Of a stretch of DNA of 64,000 bases, positions 11,269-23,030 are shown piece after piece (position 1 is the stretch's first letter; each line of letters opens with the position of its first letter). Position numbers and translations under genes: made by a program. Source of the stretch: Mycobacteriaceae bacterium (GTDB taxonomy: Bacteria; Actinomycetota; Actinomycetes; Mycobacteriales; Mycobacteriaceae); assembly GCA_019245755.1 (NCBI GenBank), contig JAFARC010000052.1:39427-103426 (forward strand), written 5' to 3'. The notes below the pieces were generated by a model. It had not been told where the DNA came from and did no database searches. It saw nothing but the letters and a program-made list of their open reading frames with translations.

Positions 11269-11340
11269 CTGGGGTACCAGGACTCGAACCTAGAATGGCT
11301 GAACCAGAATCAGCTGTGTTGCCAATTACACCATACCCCA
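11269..11340 (-). tRNA. tRNA-Gln (CTG)
   Basis: The minus strand folds with acceptor TGGGGTA/TACCCCA, anticodon stem GCTGA/TCAGC with loop TTCTGGT (anticodon CTG), and T-arm CTAGG-TTCGAGT-CCTGG. CCA is not encoded. Mycobacteria charge this tRNA indirectly, with Glu by GltX and then amidation by GatCAB. gltX is adjacent and gatA, gatB and gatC are all in this window. Confidence 0.95.
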
Positions 11341-11437
11341 CTGGTGACCCGGAACCGCTGGTCAGAGGCGTTTATTCCGCTGCCACCGGCCGCTGTCGGG
11401 CCGACGTGCAGACTACCAAAGATTCCGCCGCAAGATT

Positions 11438-12904
11438 TCACGGCTCGGCACCGGGTTGCCGGGCGTCGCGTAACCGCGCCAGCGTGCGGTCGCGGCCCAG
11501 CAGTGCCAGTGACTCGAACAACGGTGGGCTGATCGTCGCGCCGGTGGCGGCCACCCGGATCGGGCCGAACGCCTTGCGCGGCTTGAGCGCCATGCCGTCG
11601 AGCAGCGCCGCCTTCAGCGCCGCCTCGATGTCGGCGGCCGACCAGTTCGAGAGCTGCTCCAGAGCCGCCAGCGCCGCGTCGAGGACCGGCCCAGCGTCGG
11701 GCCCGAGCTCCTTGGCGGCGGCCTTCTCCTCAACCACGTAGGCCCTGTCGTCGAGGAACTTCAGCAGGCTCCAGGCGTCGCCGAGCACCACGATGCGGGT
11801 CTGAACCAGGCGCGCCGCCTCGGCGAACTGCTCGTCGCTCAGTCCGGGGTCATGACCATGGACGGTCAAGTAGTCCCGCAGCCGGGCGGCGAAGTCGCCG
11901 GGGTCGAGCAGCCGGATGTGCTCGGCGTTGATCGCGTCGGCTTTCTTCTGGTCGAAGCGCGCAGGATTGGGGTTGACGTCGGTCACGTCGAAGGCGGCCA
12001 CCATCTCCCAGAGACTGAATACGTCCCGGTCGGGGGCGATCGACCAGCCCAGAAGGGCAAGGTAATTCAGCAGGCCCTCCGGGATGAAACCGCGCTCGCG
12101 GTGCAAGAAGAGGTTCGACTGCGGGTCGCGTTTGGACAGCTTTTTAGTGCCCTCGCCCAAAACCGTTGGCAAGTGCGCGAACTCGGGCACGCGATCGGTG
12201 ATTCCCAGACGCATCAGCGCCCGGTACAGTGCGATCTGGCGCGGCGTGGACGGCAGCAGGTCTTCGCCGCGCAGCACGTGGGTGATCTTCATCAGCGCGT
12301 CGTCGACCGGGTTCACCAAGGTGTACAACGGCTCGGAGGTGGCACGGGTGAGCGCGAAGTCGGGGACCGTGCCGGCCGCGAACGTGGTGGCACCGCGCAC
12401 CATGTCATGCCAACTGGTGTCCTCGTCGGGCATCGGTAGCCGCACCACCGGGCGACGACCCTCGTCGCGATACGCGCGGCGCTGCGCATCGGTGAGGCTG
12501 CGGTCGTAGTTGTCATACCCCAGCTTCGGATTCCGCCCGGCCGCCAGATGACGCGCCTCGACCTCCTCGGGAGTCGAGTACGCCTCGTAGGCCTCCCCGG
12601 CTTGCACAAGTCGCTGTACCACTTCGCGATAGATCTCGGTGCGCTGCGACTGCCGGTACGGCCCGTACGGGCCGCCGACCTGGGGGCCCTCGTCCCAATC
12701 GAGGCTCAGCCAGCGCAGCGCATCGAGCAGGGCCAGGTAGCTCTCCTCGGTATCGCGCCGCACATCGGTGTCCTCAATGCGGAACACGAAGTCGCCGTCG
12801 CAGTGCCGCGCGTAGGCCCAGTTGAACAGCGCGGTGCGGATCAGACCGACGTGCGGCGTGCCAGTCGGCGACGGGCAAAACCTGACGCGGACCCTATCGG
12901 TCAT
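11438..12904 (-). CDS. gltX: Glutamyl-tRNA synthetase
   Basis: A 488-residue class I synthetase. The HIGH-type motif [17 protein letters not shown] is at residues 9-25 and the KMSKS-type motif [11 protein letters not shown] near 255. It charges tRNA-Glu and, in organisms without GlnRS, also mischarges tRNA-Gln for repair by GatCAB. Full length. ATG 12904 overlaps the stop of the FAH-family gene by four bases. The two cognate tRNA genes lie directly downstream on the same strand (97 bases to tRNA-Gln). Confidence 0.96.
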   Translation of the reverse strand: MTDRVRVRFCPSPTGTPHVGLIRTALFNWAYARHCDGDFVFRIEDTDVRRDTEESYLALLDALRWLSLDWDEGPQVGGPYGPYRQSQRTEIYREVVQRLVQAGEAYEAYSTPEEVEARHLAAGRNPKLGYDNYDRSLTDAQRRAYRDEGRRPVVRLPMPDEDTSWHDMVRGATTFAAGTVPDFALTRATSEPLYTLVNPVDDALMKITHVLRGEDLLPSTPRQIALYRALMRLGITDRVPEFAHLPTVLGEGTKKLSKRDPQSNLFLHRERGFIPEGLLNYLALLGWSIAPDRDVFSLWEMVAAFDVTDVNPNPARFDQKKADAINAEHIRLLDPGDFAARLRDYLTVHGHDPGLSDEQFAEAARLVQTRIVVLGDAWSLLKFLDDRAYVVEEKAAAKELGPDAGPVLDAALAALEQLSNWSAADIEAALKAALLDGMALKPRKAFGPIRVAATGATISPPLFESLALLGRDRTLARLRDARQPGAEP

Positions 12905-13674
12905 GACCTTCCTTTGCGCACAACGGGATTTGTCAACGTACCGATGCCCTCGATCGCGATGTCGACGGTGTCGCCATGGTCAACCGGCCCGACACCCTCG
13001 GGTGTGCCGGTGAGGATGAGGTCGCCCGGCAGCAGGGTCATCACCGCCGAGACGAACTCGACGATGGCGCCGACGTCGTGGATCATCAGCGACGTCCGGC
13101 TGTGCTGTCGCAGTTCGCCATTCACCTCGGTGCGCAGGTCGAGATCGGAGGGGTCGACGTCGGTCACGATCCACGGACCGACCGGGCAGAAGGTGTCGTA
13201 CCCTTTGGCGCGCGTCCACTGCCCGTCCTTGCGCTGCTGGTCGCGCGCCGTCACGTCGTTGGCGATCGTGTATCCGAGGATGTTCTCGGCGGCGCGCACG
13301 GCGGGCACGTCCTTACACGGGCGGCCGATCACGGCAGCCAACTCACCCTCGTGATGCACCGGATCGACCGCGGGCGGCAGCACGATCGAGGCGTTCGGGC
13401 CGACGATCGCGGTGTTGGGCTTGAGGAATATCACCGGGTCGTCGAACTTCTCGCCGCCCATCTCGGCGATGTGCGCGGCGTAGTTCCTGCCGACACAGAC
13501 GACCTTGCTGGCGAGTATCGGCGCGAGTAGACGGACGTCGGCCAGCGGCCACTGCCGGCCGGTGAACGTCGGTGTGCCGAACGGATGCTCGGCGATCTCG
13601 CGTGCGATGCCCGGTTCGCCCTCGACGCTGACGAAGGCAACTTTGTCTGGGCTGGCGATTCGGCCAATGCGCAT
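12901..13674 (-). CDS. Fumarylacetoacetate hydrolase-family protein
   Basis: A 257-residue FAH-fold enzyme. Metal-binding/catalytic signatures are [12 protein letters not shown] near residue 107, [11 protein letters not shown] near 138 and [11 protein letters not shown] near 223. The family includes oxaloacetate decarboxylases, acylpyruvases and hydratases of aromatic catabolism; the substrate is not determined by these motifs. It corresponds in position to Rv2993c. The gene overlaps gltX by four bases (ATGA), so the pair is translationally coupled although no metabolic link is apparent. Confidence 0.85.
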   Translation of the reverse strand: MRIGRIASPDKVAFVSVEGEPGIAREIAEHPFGTPTFTGRQWPLADVRLLAPILASKVVCVGRNYAAHIAEMGGEKFDDPVIFLKPNTAIVGPNASIVLPPAVDPVHHEGELAAVIGRPCKDVPAVRAAENILGYTIANDVTARDQQRKDGQWTRAKGYDTFCPVGPWIVTDVDPSDLDLRTEVNGELRQHSRTSLMIHDVGAIVEFVSAVMTLLPGDLILTGTPEGVGPVDHGDTVDIAIEGIGTLTNPVVRKGRS

Positions 13675-13749
13675 TCACCCGAGCCTAGTGGCTGATTCGG
13701 TGACTGCCCGAGGGTGGCGGTGGTTCACCTGGTGAGATGGTGATTCAGC

Positions 13750-14961
13750 ATGTTGAGACCGATGTGCGACGATCGGGCGGTGCGGACGTTGGACATCAGC
13801 ACGGCGCGGCGGTGGTCGATGCTAGCCATCGCGCTGGCTTCGACGATGTTCGCCAACGTGTTCGTCAACGGCGCCGCGTTCTTGATCCCCACCCTGCATA
13901 CCCGGCACGGCCTGCATCTCGCGCAGGCCGGGCTGATGTCGGCGATGCCCAGCATCGGCATGGTGGTGACGCTGATCGCGTGGGGATACGTCGTCGACCG
14001 GGTCGGCGAGCGCATCGTGCTCGCGCTCGGCTCGGCGCTTAGCGCTGCGGCGGCTTTCGCGGCCGCGGCCGCAAATTCGCTGCCGCTGATCGGTGTGTTC
14101 CTGCTGCTAGGCGGCATGGCGGCGGCCAGCAGCAACTCGGCCAGCGGACGGCTGGTGGTGGGCTGGTTCCCGGCGCGGCAGCGCGGCCTGGTGATGGGCA
14201 TCCGGCAGACCGCCCAGCCGCTCGGGGTGGGGCTGGGCGCGCTGGTGATCCCGCGGCTGGCGGAAAGCCACGGGGTCGGCGCGGCGTTGCTGTTCCCCGC
14301 ACTGGTCTGCGCGGCGTCGGCGGTGGTCAGCGCGGTGGGCGTGATCGATCCGCCCCGGCCGGCCCGGGAGCAGGCCGCCGCGGACGAGCTGACCAACCCG
14401 TACCGCGGATCCGGTCTGCTGTGGCGGATCCATGCCGTGTCGGTGCTGCTGGTGGTGCCGCAGGTCGTGGTGTGGACGTTCACGCTGGTGTGGCTGATCG
14501 CCGACCGCGGCTGGTCGGCGGCCGCGGCCGGCGCGCTGGTGACCGCCGCGCAGGTGCTCGGCGCGCTGGGCAGGGTGGCGGCGGGACGGTGGTCGGACCG
14601 GGTCGGATCGCGCCTGCGGCCCATCCGCAGCATCGCGGCCGGGGCGGCGCTCGCGATGGCGCTGCTCGGGCTGACCGACGCGCTGCACTCCCCGCTCAGC
14701 ATCGTGGTGATGATCGCGGCGTCGGTGATCACCGTCAGCGACAACGGGCTGGCGTTCACCGCGATCGCCGAGATAGCCGGGCCATTCTGGAGCGGTCGCG
14801 CGCTGGGCACCCAGAACACCAGCCAGCTGCTGACCGCGGGCATCGCGCCGGCGCTGTTCGGGGGCCTGATCAGCGCCGTGGGCTATCCGTGGGCATTCGG
14901 CGCGTGCGCGCTGTTCCCGTTGGTCGCGCTGCCGCTGGTACCGGTCCGCGCGAACACCTAG
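13750..14961 (+). CDS. Major facilitator superfamily transporter
   Basis: A 403-residue integral membrane protein with about 12 hydrophobic segments. The MFS loop signature appears as [17 protein letters not shown] near residue 78, repeated in degenerate form as [14 protein letters not shown] near 280. The position matches Rv2994. Substrate unknown; export of a small molecule or uptake of an organic anion are both possible. The start could be ATG 13750 or GTG 13783. Its stop shares the bases CTAG with the stop of convergent leuB, so there is no intergenic space. Confidence 0.8.
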   Translation: MLRPMCDDRAVRTLDISTARRWSMLAIALASTMFANVFVNGAAFLIPTLHTRHGLHLAQAGLMSAMPSIGMVVTLIAWGYVVDRVGERIVLALGSALSAAAAFAAAAANSLPLIGVFLLLGGMAAASSNSASGRLVVGWFPARQRGLVMGIRQTAQPLGVGLGALVIPRLAESHGVGAALLFPALVCAASAVVSAVGVIDPPRPAREQAAADELTNPYRGSGLLWRIHAVSVLLVVPQVVVWTFTLVWLIADRGWSAAAAGALVTAAQVLGALGRVAAGRWSDRVGSRLRPIRSIAAGAALAMALLGLTDALHSPLSIVVMIAASVITVSDNGLAFTAIAEIAGPFWSGRALGTQNTSQLLTAGIAPALFGGLISAVGYPWAFGACALFPLVALPLVPVRANT

Positions 14962-15968
14962 AGGCGGGACGCGATCCAGTCGCCGACCTCGGTGCTCGAC
15001 AACCGCGCGTCGCCGCGGGTGGCCAGGTGAGCCTCCACCGCCTTGTCCACCCGGGCGGCCGCCTCCTCGTGCCCGAGGTGCGACAGCAGCATCGCCACCG
15101 ACATGACCGCCGCCGTGGGGTCGGCGATACCCCTGCCGGCGATGTCGGGAGCGCTGCCGTGCACCGGCTCGAACATCGACGGGTTCAGCCGGGTGGCGTC
15201 GATGTTGCCGCTGGCCGCCAACCCCATACCCCCGCACACCGCGGCGGCGAGGTCGGTGATGATGTCGCCGAACAGGTTGTCGGTGACGATCACGTCGAAG
15301 CGCCCCGGATCCGTTACAAGGTAAATCGTGGCCGCGTCCACGTGAAGGTAGGTGACCTGCACCTCGGGGTACTCGTGGCCGACCTCCTGCACGGTTCGCC
15401 ACCACAGGTTTCCGGCGTGGGTGAGCACGTTGTTCTTGTGCACCAGCGTCAGGTGCTTGCGGCGCTGCAGCGCCCGCTGGAAGGCGTCCTGTACCACCCG
15501 GCGCACCCCGTATCCGGTGTTGATGCTGACCTCGGTCGCGATCTCGTGCGGGGTGCCCACGCGGATCGCGCCGCCGGTTCCGGTGTACGGACCTTCGGTG
15601 CCCTCGCGCACCACGACAAAGTCGATGTCGCCCGGGTTGGCCAGCGGGCTGACCACGCCCGGATACAGCCGGGACGGCCGCAGGTTGATGTGGTGGTCCA
15701 GCGCGAACCGCACCTTGAGCAACAGCCCGCGCTCCAGCAACCCGCTGGGCACCGACGGATCACCGATCGCGCCCAGCAGGATCGCGTCGTGGGCGCGTAG
15801 TTCGTCGAGCACCGAGTCGGGCAGCACCTCCCCGGTCGCGAGGTAGCGCCTCGCACCGAGGTCGTAGCGGGTCTTGTCGACGCCGGGCAGCACCGCGTCG
15901 AGCACCTTCACCGCCTCGTCGATGACCTCCGGGCCGATGCCGTCGCCGCCGATGATCGCCAGTTTCAC
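14958..15968 (-). CDS. leuB: 3-isopropylmalate dehydrogenase
   Basis: A 336-residue NAD-dependent decarboxylating dehydrogenase that converts 3-isopropylmalate to 2-ketoisocaproate, the third step of leucine synthesis. It starts [16 protein letters not shown]. The metal/substrate region [20 protein letters not shown] is near residue 218 and [10 protein letters not shown] near 275. Length fits the short actinobacterial form. ATG 15968 overlaps the serA stop by four bases, so serA-leuB form an operon. It is convergent with the MFS gene. Confidence 0.95.
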   Translation of the reverse strand: MKLAIIGGDGIGPEVIDEAVKVLDAVLPGVDKTRYDLGARRYLATGEVLPDSVLDELRAHDAILLGAIGDPSVPSGLLERGLLLKVRFALDHHINLRPSRLYPGVVSPLANPGDIDFVVVREGTEGPYTGTGGAIRVGTPHEIATEVSINTGYGVRRVVQDAFQRALQRRKHLTLVHKNNVLTHAGNLWWRTVQEVGHEYPEVQVTYLHVDAATIYLVTDPGRFDVIVTDNLFGDIITDLAAAVCGGMGLAASGNIDATRLNPSMFEPVHGSAPDIAGRGIADPTAAVMSVAMLLSHLGHEEAAARVDKAVEAHLATRGDARLSSTEVGDWIASRL

Positions 15969-17551
15969 GACAAATCCACGACTTCGAGCAGCGCGGCGCC
16001 GACCGCGGGACCGATCGCGCCCAGCACGTCGTCGGGCGGGCGCTGGTCCAGCCGCAGCAAGATCGTCGCCCCGGGGCCCTGCGCGTCCTCGCTGAGCTGG
16101 GCGGCGTGGATGTTCACGCTCGCCGCGCCCAGCAGCGTGCCGATCTTGCCCAGCGCGCCGGGCTGATCGATGTAGTTGATGATCAGGTTGATGCCTTCGG
16201 CCCGTAAATCGAAGTTGCGACCGTTGATCTGGACGATCTTTTGCACCAGCTGCGGCCCGGACAGCGTGCCCGCCACGTTGATCACCGAACCGTCGGCGCC
16301 GACCGCGCGCACGTCGACGACGCTGCGGTGGTTGGGGCTCTCCGACGCTGTGCCGATACTGGCCTCTACGCCGCGCTCGGCGGCCAGCGCCGGAGCGTTG
16401 ACGAACGTCACCGGGTCCTCGATCACCGCGGAGAAGAGGCCGCGCAGGGCCGAGAGCCGCAGTACCCCAACGTCTTCCGATGCCAGCTCACCGCGGACCT
16501 GCACCGCCAGCGAGGTGGGCAACTCGCTGGACAGCGCGCCCACCAGCACGCCGAGCTTGCGCACCAGATCCAGCCACGGCGCCACCTCTTCGCCGACCAC
16601 CCCGCCGCCGACGTTGACGGCGTCCGGGACGAACTCGCCGGCCAGCGCGAGCTTTACGCTGGCCGCCACGTCGGTGCCGGCGCGGTCCTGCGCCTCGGCC
16701 GTCGACGCGCCCAGGTGCGGCGTGACCACCACCTGCGACAGGTTGAACAGCGGGCTGTCGGTGGTCGGCTCCTTGGTGAACACGTCGATGCCGGCCGCGC
16801 GGACGTGTCCGCTGCGGACCGCCTCGGCGAGCGCGTCCTCGTCGATCAGGCCGCCGCGGGCCGCGTTGACGATGATCACGCCCGGCTTGGTCTTGGCCAA
16901 GGCGTCCTTGTCGATCAGCCCGGCCGTCTCCGGCGTCTTCGGCAGGTGCACGGAGACGAAGTCCGACCGCACCAGCAGCTCGTCGAGGCTCAGCAACTCG
17001 ATGCCGAGCTGCGCCGCCCGGGCCGGCGACACGTACGGGTCGTACGCGACGACCTTGGTGCCGAATGCGGCGAGCCGCTGGGCAACCAGCTGACCGATCC
17101 GGCCCAGCCCGACGACCCCGACCGTCTTGCCGAAGATCTCCGTGCCCGAGAACGACGAACGCTTCCAGGTGTGCTCGCGCAGCGACGCGTCGGCGGCCGG
17201 GATCTCACGGGCTGCGGACAGCAGCAGTGCGATCGCGTGCTCGGCGGCGCTGTGAATGTTGGACGTCGGCGCGTTGACCACGAGAACGCCCCGGGCGGTC
17301 GCGGCGTCGACGTCCACGTTGTCCAGGCCCACCCCGGCACGGGCGACGATCTTGAGCCTGGACGCGGCGGCGAGCACCTCAGCGTCGACGGTGGTGGCCG
17401 AGCGGACCAGCAGCGCGTCGGCCTCGGGCACCGCGGCCAGCAGCTTCTCCCGGTTAGGGCCCTCGACCCAGCGAACTTCCACTTGGTCACCCAGCGCTTC
17501 GACGGTGGATTCGGCGAGTTTGTCTGCGATCAACACAACGGGCAGGCTCAC
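15965..17551 (-). CDS. serA: D-3-phosphoglycerate dehydrogenase (long form)
   Basis: A 528-residue enzyme for the first step of serine synthesis, oxidising 3-phosphoglycerate to phosphohydroxypyruvate. The Rossmann motif [17 protein letters not shown] is near residue 145, and the catalytic Arg/Glu/His are in [13 protein letters not shown] and [10 protein letters not shown]. The C-terminal part (about 320-528) has the extra intervening domain plus ACT domain typical of mycobacterial SerA, which gives serine feedback. Starts at GTG 17551. Only 12 bases separate it from the divergent oxidoreductase gene. Confidence 0.95.
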   Translation of the reverse strand: MSLPVVLIADKLAESTVEALGDQVEVRWVEGPNREKLLAAVPEADALLVRSATTVDAEVLAAASRLKIVARAGVGLDNVDVDAATARGVLVVNAPTSNIHSAAEHAIALLLSAAREIPAADASLREHTWKRSSFSGTEIFGKTVGVVGLGRIGQLVAQRLAAFGTKVVAYDPYVSPARAAQLGIELLSLDELLVRSDFVSVHLPKTPETAGLIDKDALAKTKPGVIIVNAARGGLIDEDALAEAVRSGHVRAAGIDVFTKEPTTDSPLFNLSQVVVTPHLGASTAEAQDRAGTDVAASVKLALAGEFVPDAVNVGGGVVGEEVAPWLDLVRKLGVLVGALSSELPTSLAVQVRGELASEDVGVLRLSALRGLFSAVIEDPVTFVNAPALAAERGVEASIGTASESPNHRSVVDVRAVGADGSVINVAGTLSGPQLVQKIVQINGRNFDLRAEGINLIINYIDQPGALGKIGTLLGAASVNIHAAQLSEDAQGPGATILLRLDQRPPDDVLGAIGPAVGAALLEVVDLS

Positions 17552-17563
17552 CCGGCCAGCCTA

Positions 17564-19015
17564 ATGCGGTTGACTGGACGGGTGGACGTCACCGTCGTGG
17601 GCAGCGGACCCAACGGGCTGGCGGCCGCCGTGATCTGCGCACGCGCCGGCCTGTCGGTGCAGGTGTTGGAGGCGCAGCCGACCTTCGGCGGAGGATCGCG
17701 CACGGCCGCCGACCCGGACCATCCCGGGGTGAGGCACGACGTGTGCTCGGCCGTCCATCCACTGGCGCTGGCGTCGCCGTTCTTCGCGGAATTCGGCCTC
17801 GCCGCCCGCGGCGTCGAGTTGGTGGTGCCGGCGGTGTCGTACGCCAACCCGCTGGCGGGTCGGCCCGCGGCCATCGCCTACCGCGACCTGGACCGCACAT
17901 GTGCGGGCCTCGACGACGGCAAGTCGTGGCGGCGGCTGCTGGGTCCGCTGGTCGCCCACGCCGAGACGGTGGTCGCGTTCCTGCTCGGCGACAAGCGCTC
18001 GTTGCCGGGAGATCTGCTGACGCTGGTGCGGCTCGGCCTGCGGATGCTCGGGCAGGGCACTGCGTTATGGAATGTGTCGGTGAGTGGAGACGACGCCGAG
18101 GCGCTGTTCACCGGCGTTGCCGCGCATACGATTTCGCGGCTGCCGTCGCTGACGTCGGCGGGGGCGGGGATGCTGCTGGCCACCTTGGCGCACACGGTCG
18201 GCTGGCCGATACCGGTGGGCGGCAGCCAGGCGATCGCCGACGCGCTGGTCGCCGACCTGCGCGCGCACGGCGGCGAACTGCACTGCGGCGCGGAGGTCGT
18301 CGAGCCCCCGCAAGGCGTCGCGCTGTTCGACACCGCGCCCACCGCACTGCTGTCTGTCTACCGGGACAAGTTGGGTGCGGATTACGGCAACCGGTTGCGC
18401 CGGTACCGGTTCGGGCCAGGGGTGGCCAAGGTCGATTTCGTGCTGTCCGGCGAGGTGCCGTGGAACGACCCGCGGCTGGCCGACGCGGTGACGTTTCACC
18501 TGGGCGGCACCCGCGCCGAGATGGCCCGTGCCGAGGCCGCCGTGGCAGCAGGCCGGCACGCGGAACGGCCGATGGTGCTGGCCGCGCTGCCGGGGTTCGC
18601 CGACCCAGGCCGCGTCGATGCCGGCGGCCTTCGCCCGCTGTGGACCTACGCACATGTGCCGGCAGGGTCGCCGATCGACCAGACGGAGGCCGTGACCGCT
18701 GCCATCGAGCGATTCGCCCCGGGTTTCCGCGACATCGTGGTCACCACCCGCAGTGTGAGCGCGGCGCGGATGGCCGAGCACAACGCGAACTACGTGGGCG
18801 GCGACATCGCGGTCGGCGGCAACGACGCGTGGCGTGCGCTGGCCGGCCCGACCGTGTCGCTGAACCCCTGGGCCACTCCGCTGCGGGGCGTCTACCTGTG
18901 CTCGTCGGCCACCCCGCCGGGCGCGGGCGTGCACGGCATGGCCGGATATTACGCGGCGCGCACGATGTTGCGGCGGGAGTTCGGCATTGCGCGACTACCG
19001 AGCCTGGCACCGTGA
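17564..19015 (+). CDS. FAD-dependent phytoene desaturase-like oxidoreductase
   Basis: A 483-residue protein of the amine-oxidase/CrtI-like flavoprotein group. The dinucleotide-binding motif VVGSGPNGLAAAVICARAG is at residues 11-29, with LEAQPTFGGGSRTA following. The C-terminal FAD motif is seen as GVYLCSSATPPGAGVHGMAG near 445. The position matches Rv2997. No carotenoid genes are nearby, so the substrate is open; in mycobacteria such proteins are often annotated only as dehydrogenases. ATG 17564 is used; GTG 17582 (VDVTVVGSG) is an alternative. Convergent with ilvC, 13 bases apart. Confidence 0.8.
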   Translation: MRLTGRVDVTVVGSGPNGLAAAVICARAGLSVQVLEAQPTFGGGSRTAADPDHPGVRHDVCSAVHPLALASPFFAEFGLAARGVELVVPAVSYANPLAGRPAAIAYRDLDRTCAGLDDGKSWRRLLGPLVAHAETVVAFLLGDKRSLPGDLLTLVRLGLRMLGQGTALWNVSVSGDDAEALFTGVAAHTISRLPSLTSAGAGMLLATLAHTVGWPIPVGGSQAIADALVADLRAHGGELHCGAEVVEPPQGVALFDTAPTALLSVYRDKLGADYGNRLRRYRFGPGVAKVDFVLSGEVPWNDPRLADAVTFHLGGTRAEMARAEAAVAAGRHAERPMVLAALPGFADPGRVDAGGLRPLWTYAHVPAGSPIDQTEAVTAAIERFAPGFRDIVVTTRSVSAARMAEHNANYVGGDIAVGGNDAWRALAGPTVSLNPWATPLRGVYLCSSATPPGAGVHGMAGYYAARTMLRREFGIARLPSLAP

Positions 19016-19028
19016 GGTTGGTGGGAGC

Positions 19029-20570
<1,542 letters not shown>

Positions 20571-20571
<1 letters not shown>

Positions 20572-22400
20572 TAGACCAGATCCTCGTCATCGAACAGCGG
20601 ACGGATGCCACGGGCGGCCTGGATCTCGTCGTTGCTGGTGCCCGCGGCGACCATCGGCCACACCTGCGCGTCGGCGCCGACGACGAAGTCGATGACCACC
20701 GGCCGGTCGTTGATCGCCCTGGCCTGGTTGATCACGTCGACGACGTCTTCTTGACGCTCGCATCGCAACCCGACGCACCCGAGGGCCTCGGCAAGCTTGA
20801 CGAAGTCCGGAATGCGGTGCGAATGGGTGGCCAGGTCGGTCTGCGAGTAGCGCTCCTGGTAGAACAGCGTCTGCCACTGGCGCACCATGCCGAGGTTGCC
20901 GTTGTTGATGATCGCGACCTTGATCGGTGCGCCCTCGATCGCACAGGTGGCCAGCTCCTGGTTGGTCATCTGGAAGCAGCCGTCGCCGTCGATGGCCCAC
21001 ACCTCGGTGTTCGGCCGGGCCAGCTTGGCGCCCATCGCGGCGGGAATCGCGAAGCCCATCGTGCCGAGGCCGCCGGAGTTGATCCAGGTGCGCGGGTTCT
21101 CATAGGAGATGAACTGCGCGGCCCACATCTGGTGCTGGCCCACTCCGGCGACGTAGACGGCGTCGGGCCCGGCGATCTTGCCGATGGACTGGATCACGTA
21201 TTCCGGGCTCAGGCTGCCGTCGCTTTGCGGGCCGTAGCTCAGCGGATAGGTGTTGCGCACGCCGCGCAGAAATTGCCACCAGTTGTCCAGGTCGGCACCG
21301 GCGGTGCCGGTCTTGCGCAGCGCGTCGAGCAGCTCGGCGATCACCGCCTTCACGTCACCGACGATCGGCACGTCGGGGTTGCGGTTCTTTCCGATCTCGG
21401 CCGGGTCGATGTCGGCGTGGATCACCTTGGCCTCGGGGGCAAACGAATCCAGCTTGCCGGTCACCCGGTCGTCGAAACGCGCGCCGAGCGCGATGATCAA
21501 GTCGCTGCGCTGCAGGGCCGCGACCGCCGCGACGGTGCCGTGCATGCCGGGCATGCCCAGGTTCTGCGGATGACTGTCGGGGAATGCGCCGCGCGCCATC
21601 AGCGTGGTGACCACCGGGATGCCGGTCAGCTCCGCCAGAGCCAGCAGCTGCGCGCTGGCGTCGCCGCGGATCACGCCGCCGCCGACGTAGAGCACCGGCT
21701 TGCGAGCCGCGGAGATCAGCTTGGCCGCGGCCCGGACCTGCTTGGCGTGCGGCTTGGTGGTCGGCCGGTAGCCGGGCAGCTCCAGCCTGGGCGGCCAGCT
21801 GAACGTGCAGGTGCCCTGCAACACGTCCTTGGGGATGTCGACCAGCACGGCACCCGGCCGGCCGGTGGCGGCGATGTGGAAGGCCTCGGCGATCACCTGC
21901 GGGATGTCGTCGCCGATGCGCACCAGGAAGTTGTGCTTGGTGATCGGCATCGTGATACCCGAGATGTCGGCTTCCTGAAACGCGTCGGTGCCGATCAGCG
22001 CCCGGCCGACCTGGCCGGTGATGGCCACCACCGGAACCGAATCCATCTGCGCGTCGGCAAGCGGGGTCACCAGGTTGGTCGCGCCCGGCCCGGACGTCGC
22101 CATGCACACCCCGACGCGGCCGGTGGCATGGGCATAACCGCTGGCCGCGTGGCCGGCACCCTGCTCATGGCGCACCAGCACGTGCCGCAGCCGCTGCGAA
22201 TCGAACAGCGGGTCATACACCGGCAGCACGGCGCCGCCGGGGATGCCGAAGATCACCTCGACGTCAAGCTCCTCCAGTGACCGGATCACCGCCTGAGCGC
22301 CGGTAAGCTGTTGCGGCGCAACTCGGTTGACCTGACCGGCGCTGTTGCCGGGCGGTGCCGGGGCAGTCCATTCCGGTGGTCGCGTGGTGGGTGCGCTCAC
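20571..22400 (-). CDS. ilvB: Acetolactate synthase catalytic subunit
   Basis: A 609-residue ThDP enzyme that condenses pyruvate with pyruvate or 2-ketobutyrate. The activating glutamate region is [19 protein letters not shown] near residue 75, and the ThDP/Mg motif [20 protein letters not shown] is near 480. The FAD/central domain lies between. GTG 22400 (VSAPTTRPP) is chosen: GAGGA lies upstream, and in-frame codons further upstream run into the terminator hairpin. Expression is probably set by the leader peptide and attenuator at 22445-22562. Confidence 0.96.
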
Positions 22401-22444
22401 AGTGTCCTCTTTGTTCTCATGATCGTTCGCGGTACTCGGACAAC

Positions 22445-22482
22445 AAAAAACCCCCGGCAGCTTCGGCTGCTGCACGAGGGTT
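22445..22482 (-). terminator. ilvB attenuator (intrinsic terminator in the leader)
   Basis: On the minus strand a GCAGC-CGAA-GCTGC hairpin (core 22457-22470) is flanked by CCC and GGGGG that can extend the stem, followed directly by six U residues (22450-22445). It lies between the leader-peptide stop (22512) and the ilvB start (22400), the expected place for a transcription attenuator. An antiterminator partner was not resolved by eye. Confidence 0.75.
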
Positions 22483-22511
22483 GCGCGTCGATGGTCGCTG
22501 GCTAGGCCGGG

Positions 22512-22562
22512 CTACACACCAACGCGCCGACCAATTACTACGAGCAATCCGCTTGCCTGCAC
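22512..22562 (-). CDS. ilvB leader peptide (attenuation control)
   Basis: A 16-codon reading frame starting at GTG 22562 and ending at TAG 22514-22512 encodes VQASGLLVVIGRRVGV. It contains a run Leu-Leu-Val-Val-Ile and two further valines, that is 7 branched-chain codons in 16. Ribosome stalling at these codons when Leu/Val/Ile-tRNA is scarce would favour read-through of the downstream terminator. The GTG lies nine bases after a TACCGT -10 box, so the transcript is leaderless or nearly so. Leader peptides of this kind are known for ilvB of Corynebacterium and mycobacteria; this instance is predicted from sequence. Confidence 0.8.
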   Translation of the reverse strand: MQASGLLVVIGRRVGV

Positions 22563-22570
22563 AGCATCCG

Positions 22571-22600
22571 ACGGTAGTCGCCGCACTGGTCAAAGGTCAA
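22571..22600 (-). promoter_or_regulatory. Promoter of ilvB-ilvN-ilvC leader transcript
   Basis: Minus strand: TTGACC (22600-22595), an 18-base spacer, then TACCGT (22576-22571). A second TTGACC at 22593-22588 repeats seven bases further downstream. The start of transcription would fall at or just before the leader GTG (22562). The promoter also lies 28 bases from the start of the divergent PH-like gene. Confidence 0.65.
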
Positions 22601-22627
22601 ATTCGGGAGCAGTGGAATGATGCTGGT

Positions 22628-23023
22628 ATGGCCAGCGAATCCTCGACCGCGCCGGCACCGGTGGTGATCAAGATTTCCCCGATCGCGCACATCGCGGTCG
22701 CCTTCTTCACGCTCGGTCTGCTGGTGCCCGTGCTGACCTGGCCGGTGACAGCTTTCCTACTGGCGATCCCGGTGCTGCTGTCGGCGTCGATAGCACGGCT
22801 GCGGACGGTGGCCGACACACATACCGTCACGGTGCGAACGCTGCTGGGCAGCCGCGCCGTCGACTGGGACGACATCGGCGGATTGCGGTTCCACCGGGGC
22901 TCGTGGGCGCGGGCACAGCTGCGGACCGGCGAGGATCTGCGGCTGCCCGCGGTCACGTTCGCCACGCTGCCCGAGCTGGCGGAGGTCAGCGGCGGCCGGG
23001 TGCCCAACCCGTACAAGCGGTGA
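22628..23023 (+). CDS. Small membrane protein with bacterial PH-like domain (Cfp6-like)
   Basis: A 131-residue protein. Two hydrophobic stretches near residues 18-60 (AHIAVAFFTLGLLVPVLTWP, then a second helix) form a hairpin in the membrane. They are followed by a PH-like segment with VRTLLGSRAVDWDDIGGLRFH. It corresponds in position and domain to mycobacterial Cfp6 (Rv3004), a low-molecular-weight antigen of unknown function. ATG 22628 is the first codon that gives this N-terminus. Divergent from ilvB; the first gene of a short plus-strand unit. Confidence 0.7.
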   Translation: MASESSTAPAPVVIKISPIAHIAVAFFTLGLLVPVLTWPVTAFLLAIPVLLSASIARLRTVADTHTVTVRTLLGSRAVDWDDIGGLRFHRGSWARAQLRTGEDLRLPAVTFATLPELAEVSGGRVPNPYKR

Positions 23024-23030
23024 GGCCGGG

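Noticed and set aside
16241..17563. Long plus-strand extension upstream of the phytoene-desaturase-like gene
   Set aside because: It runs antisense through serA and lacks family similarity; the Rossmann motif starts near 17590, so ATG 17564 is the sensible start.
20751..22280. 509-codon frame opposite ilvB
   Set aside because: Shadow of a fully conserved ThDP enzyme; no domain.
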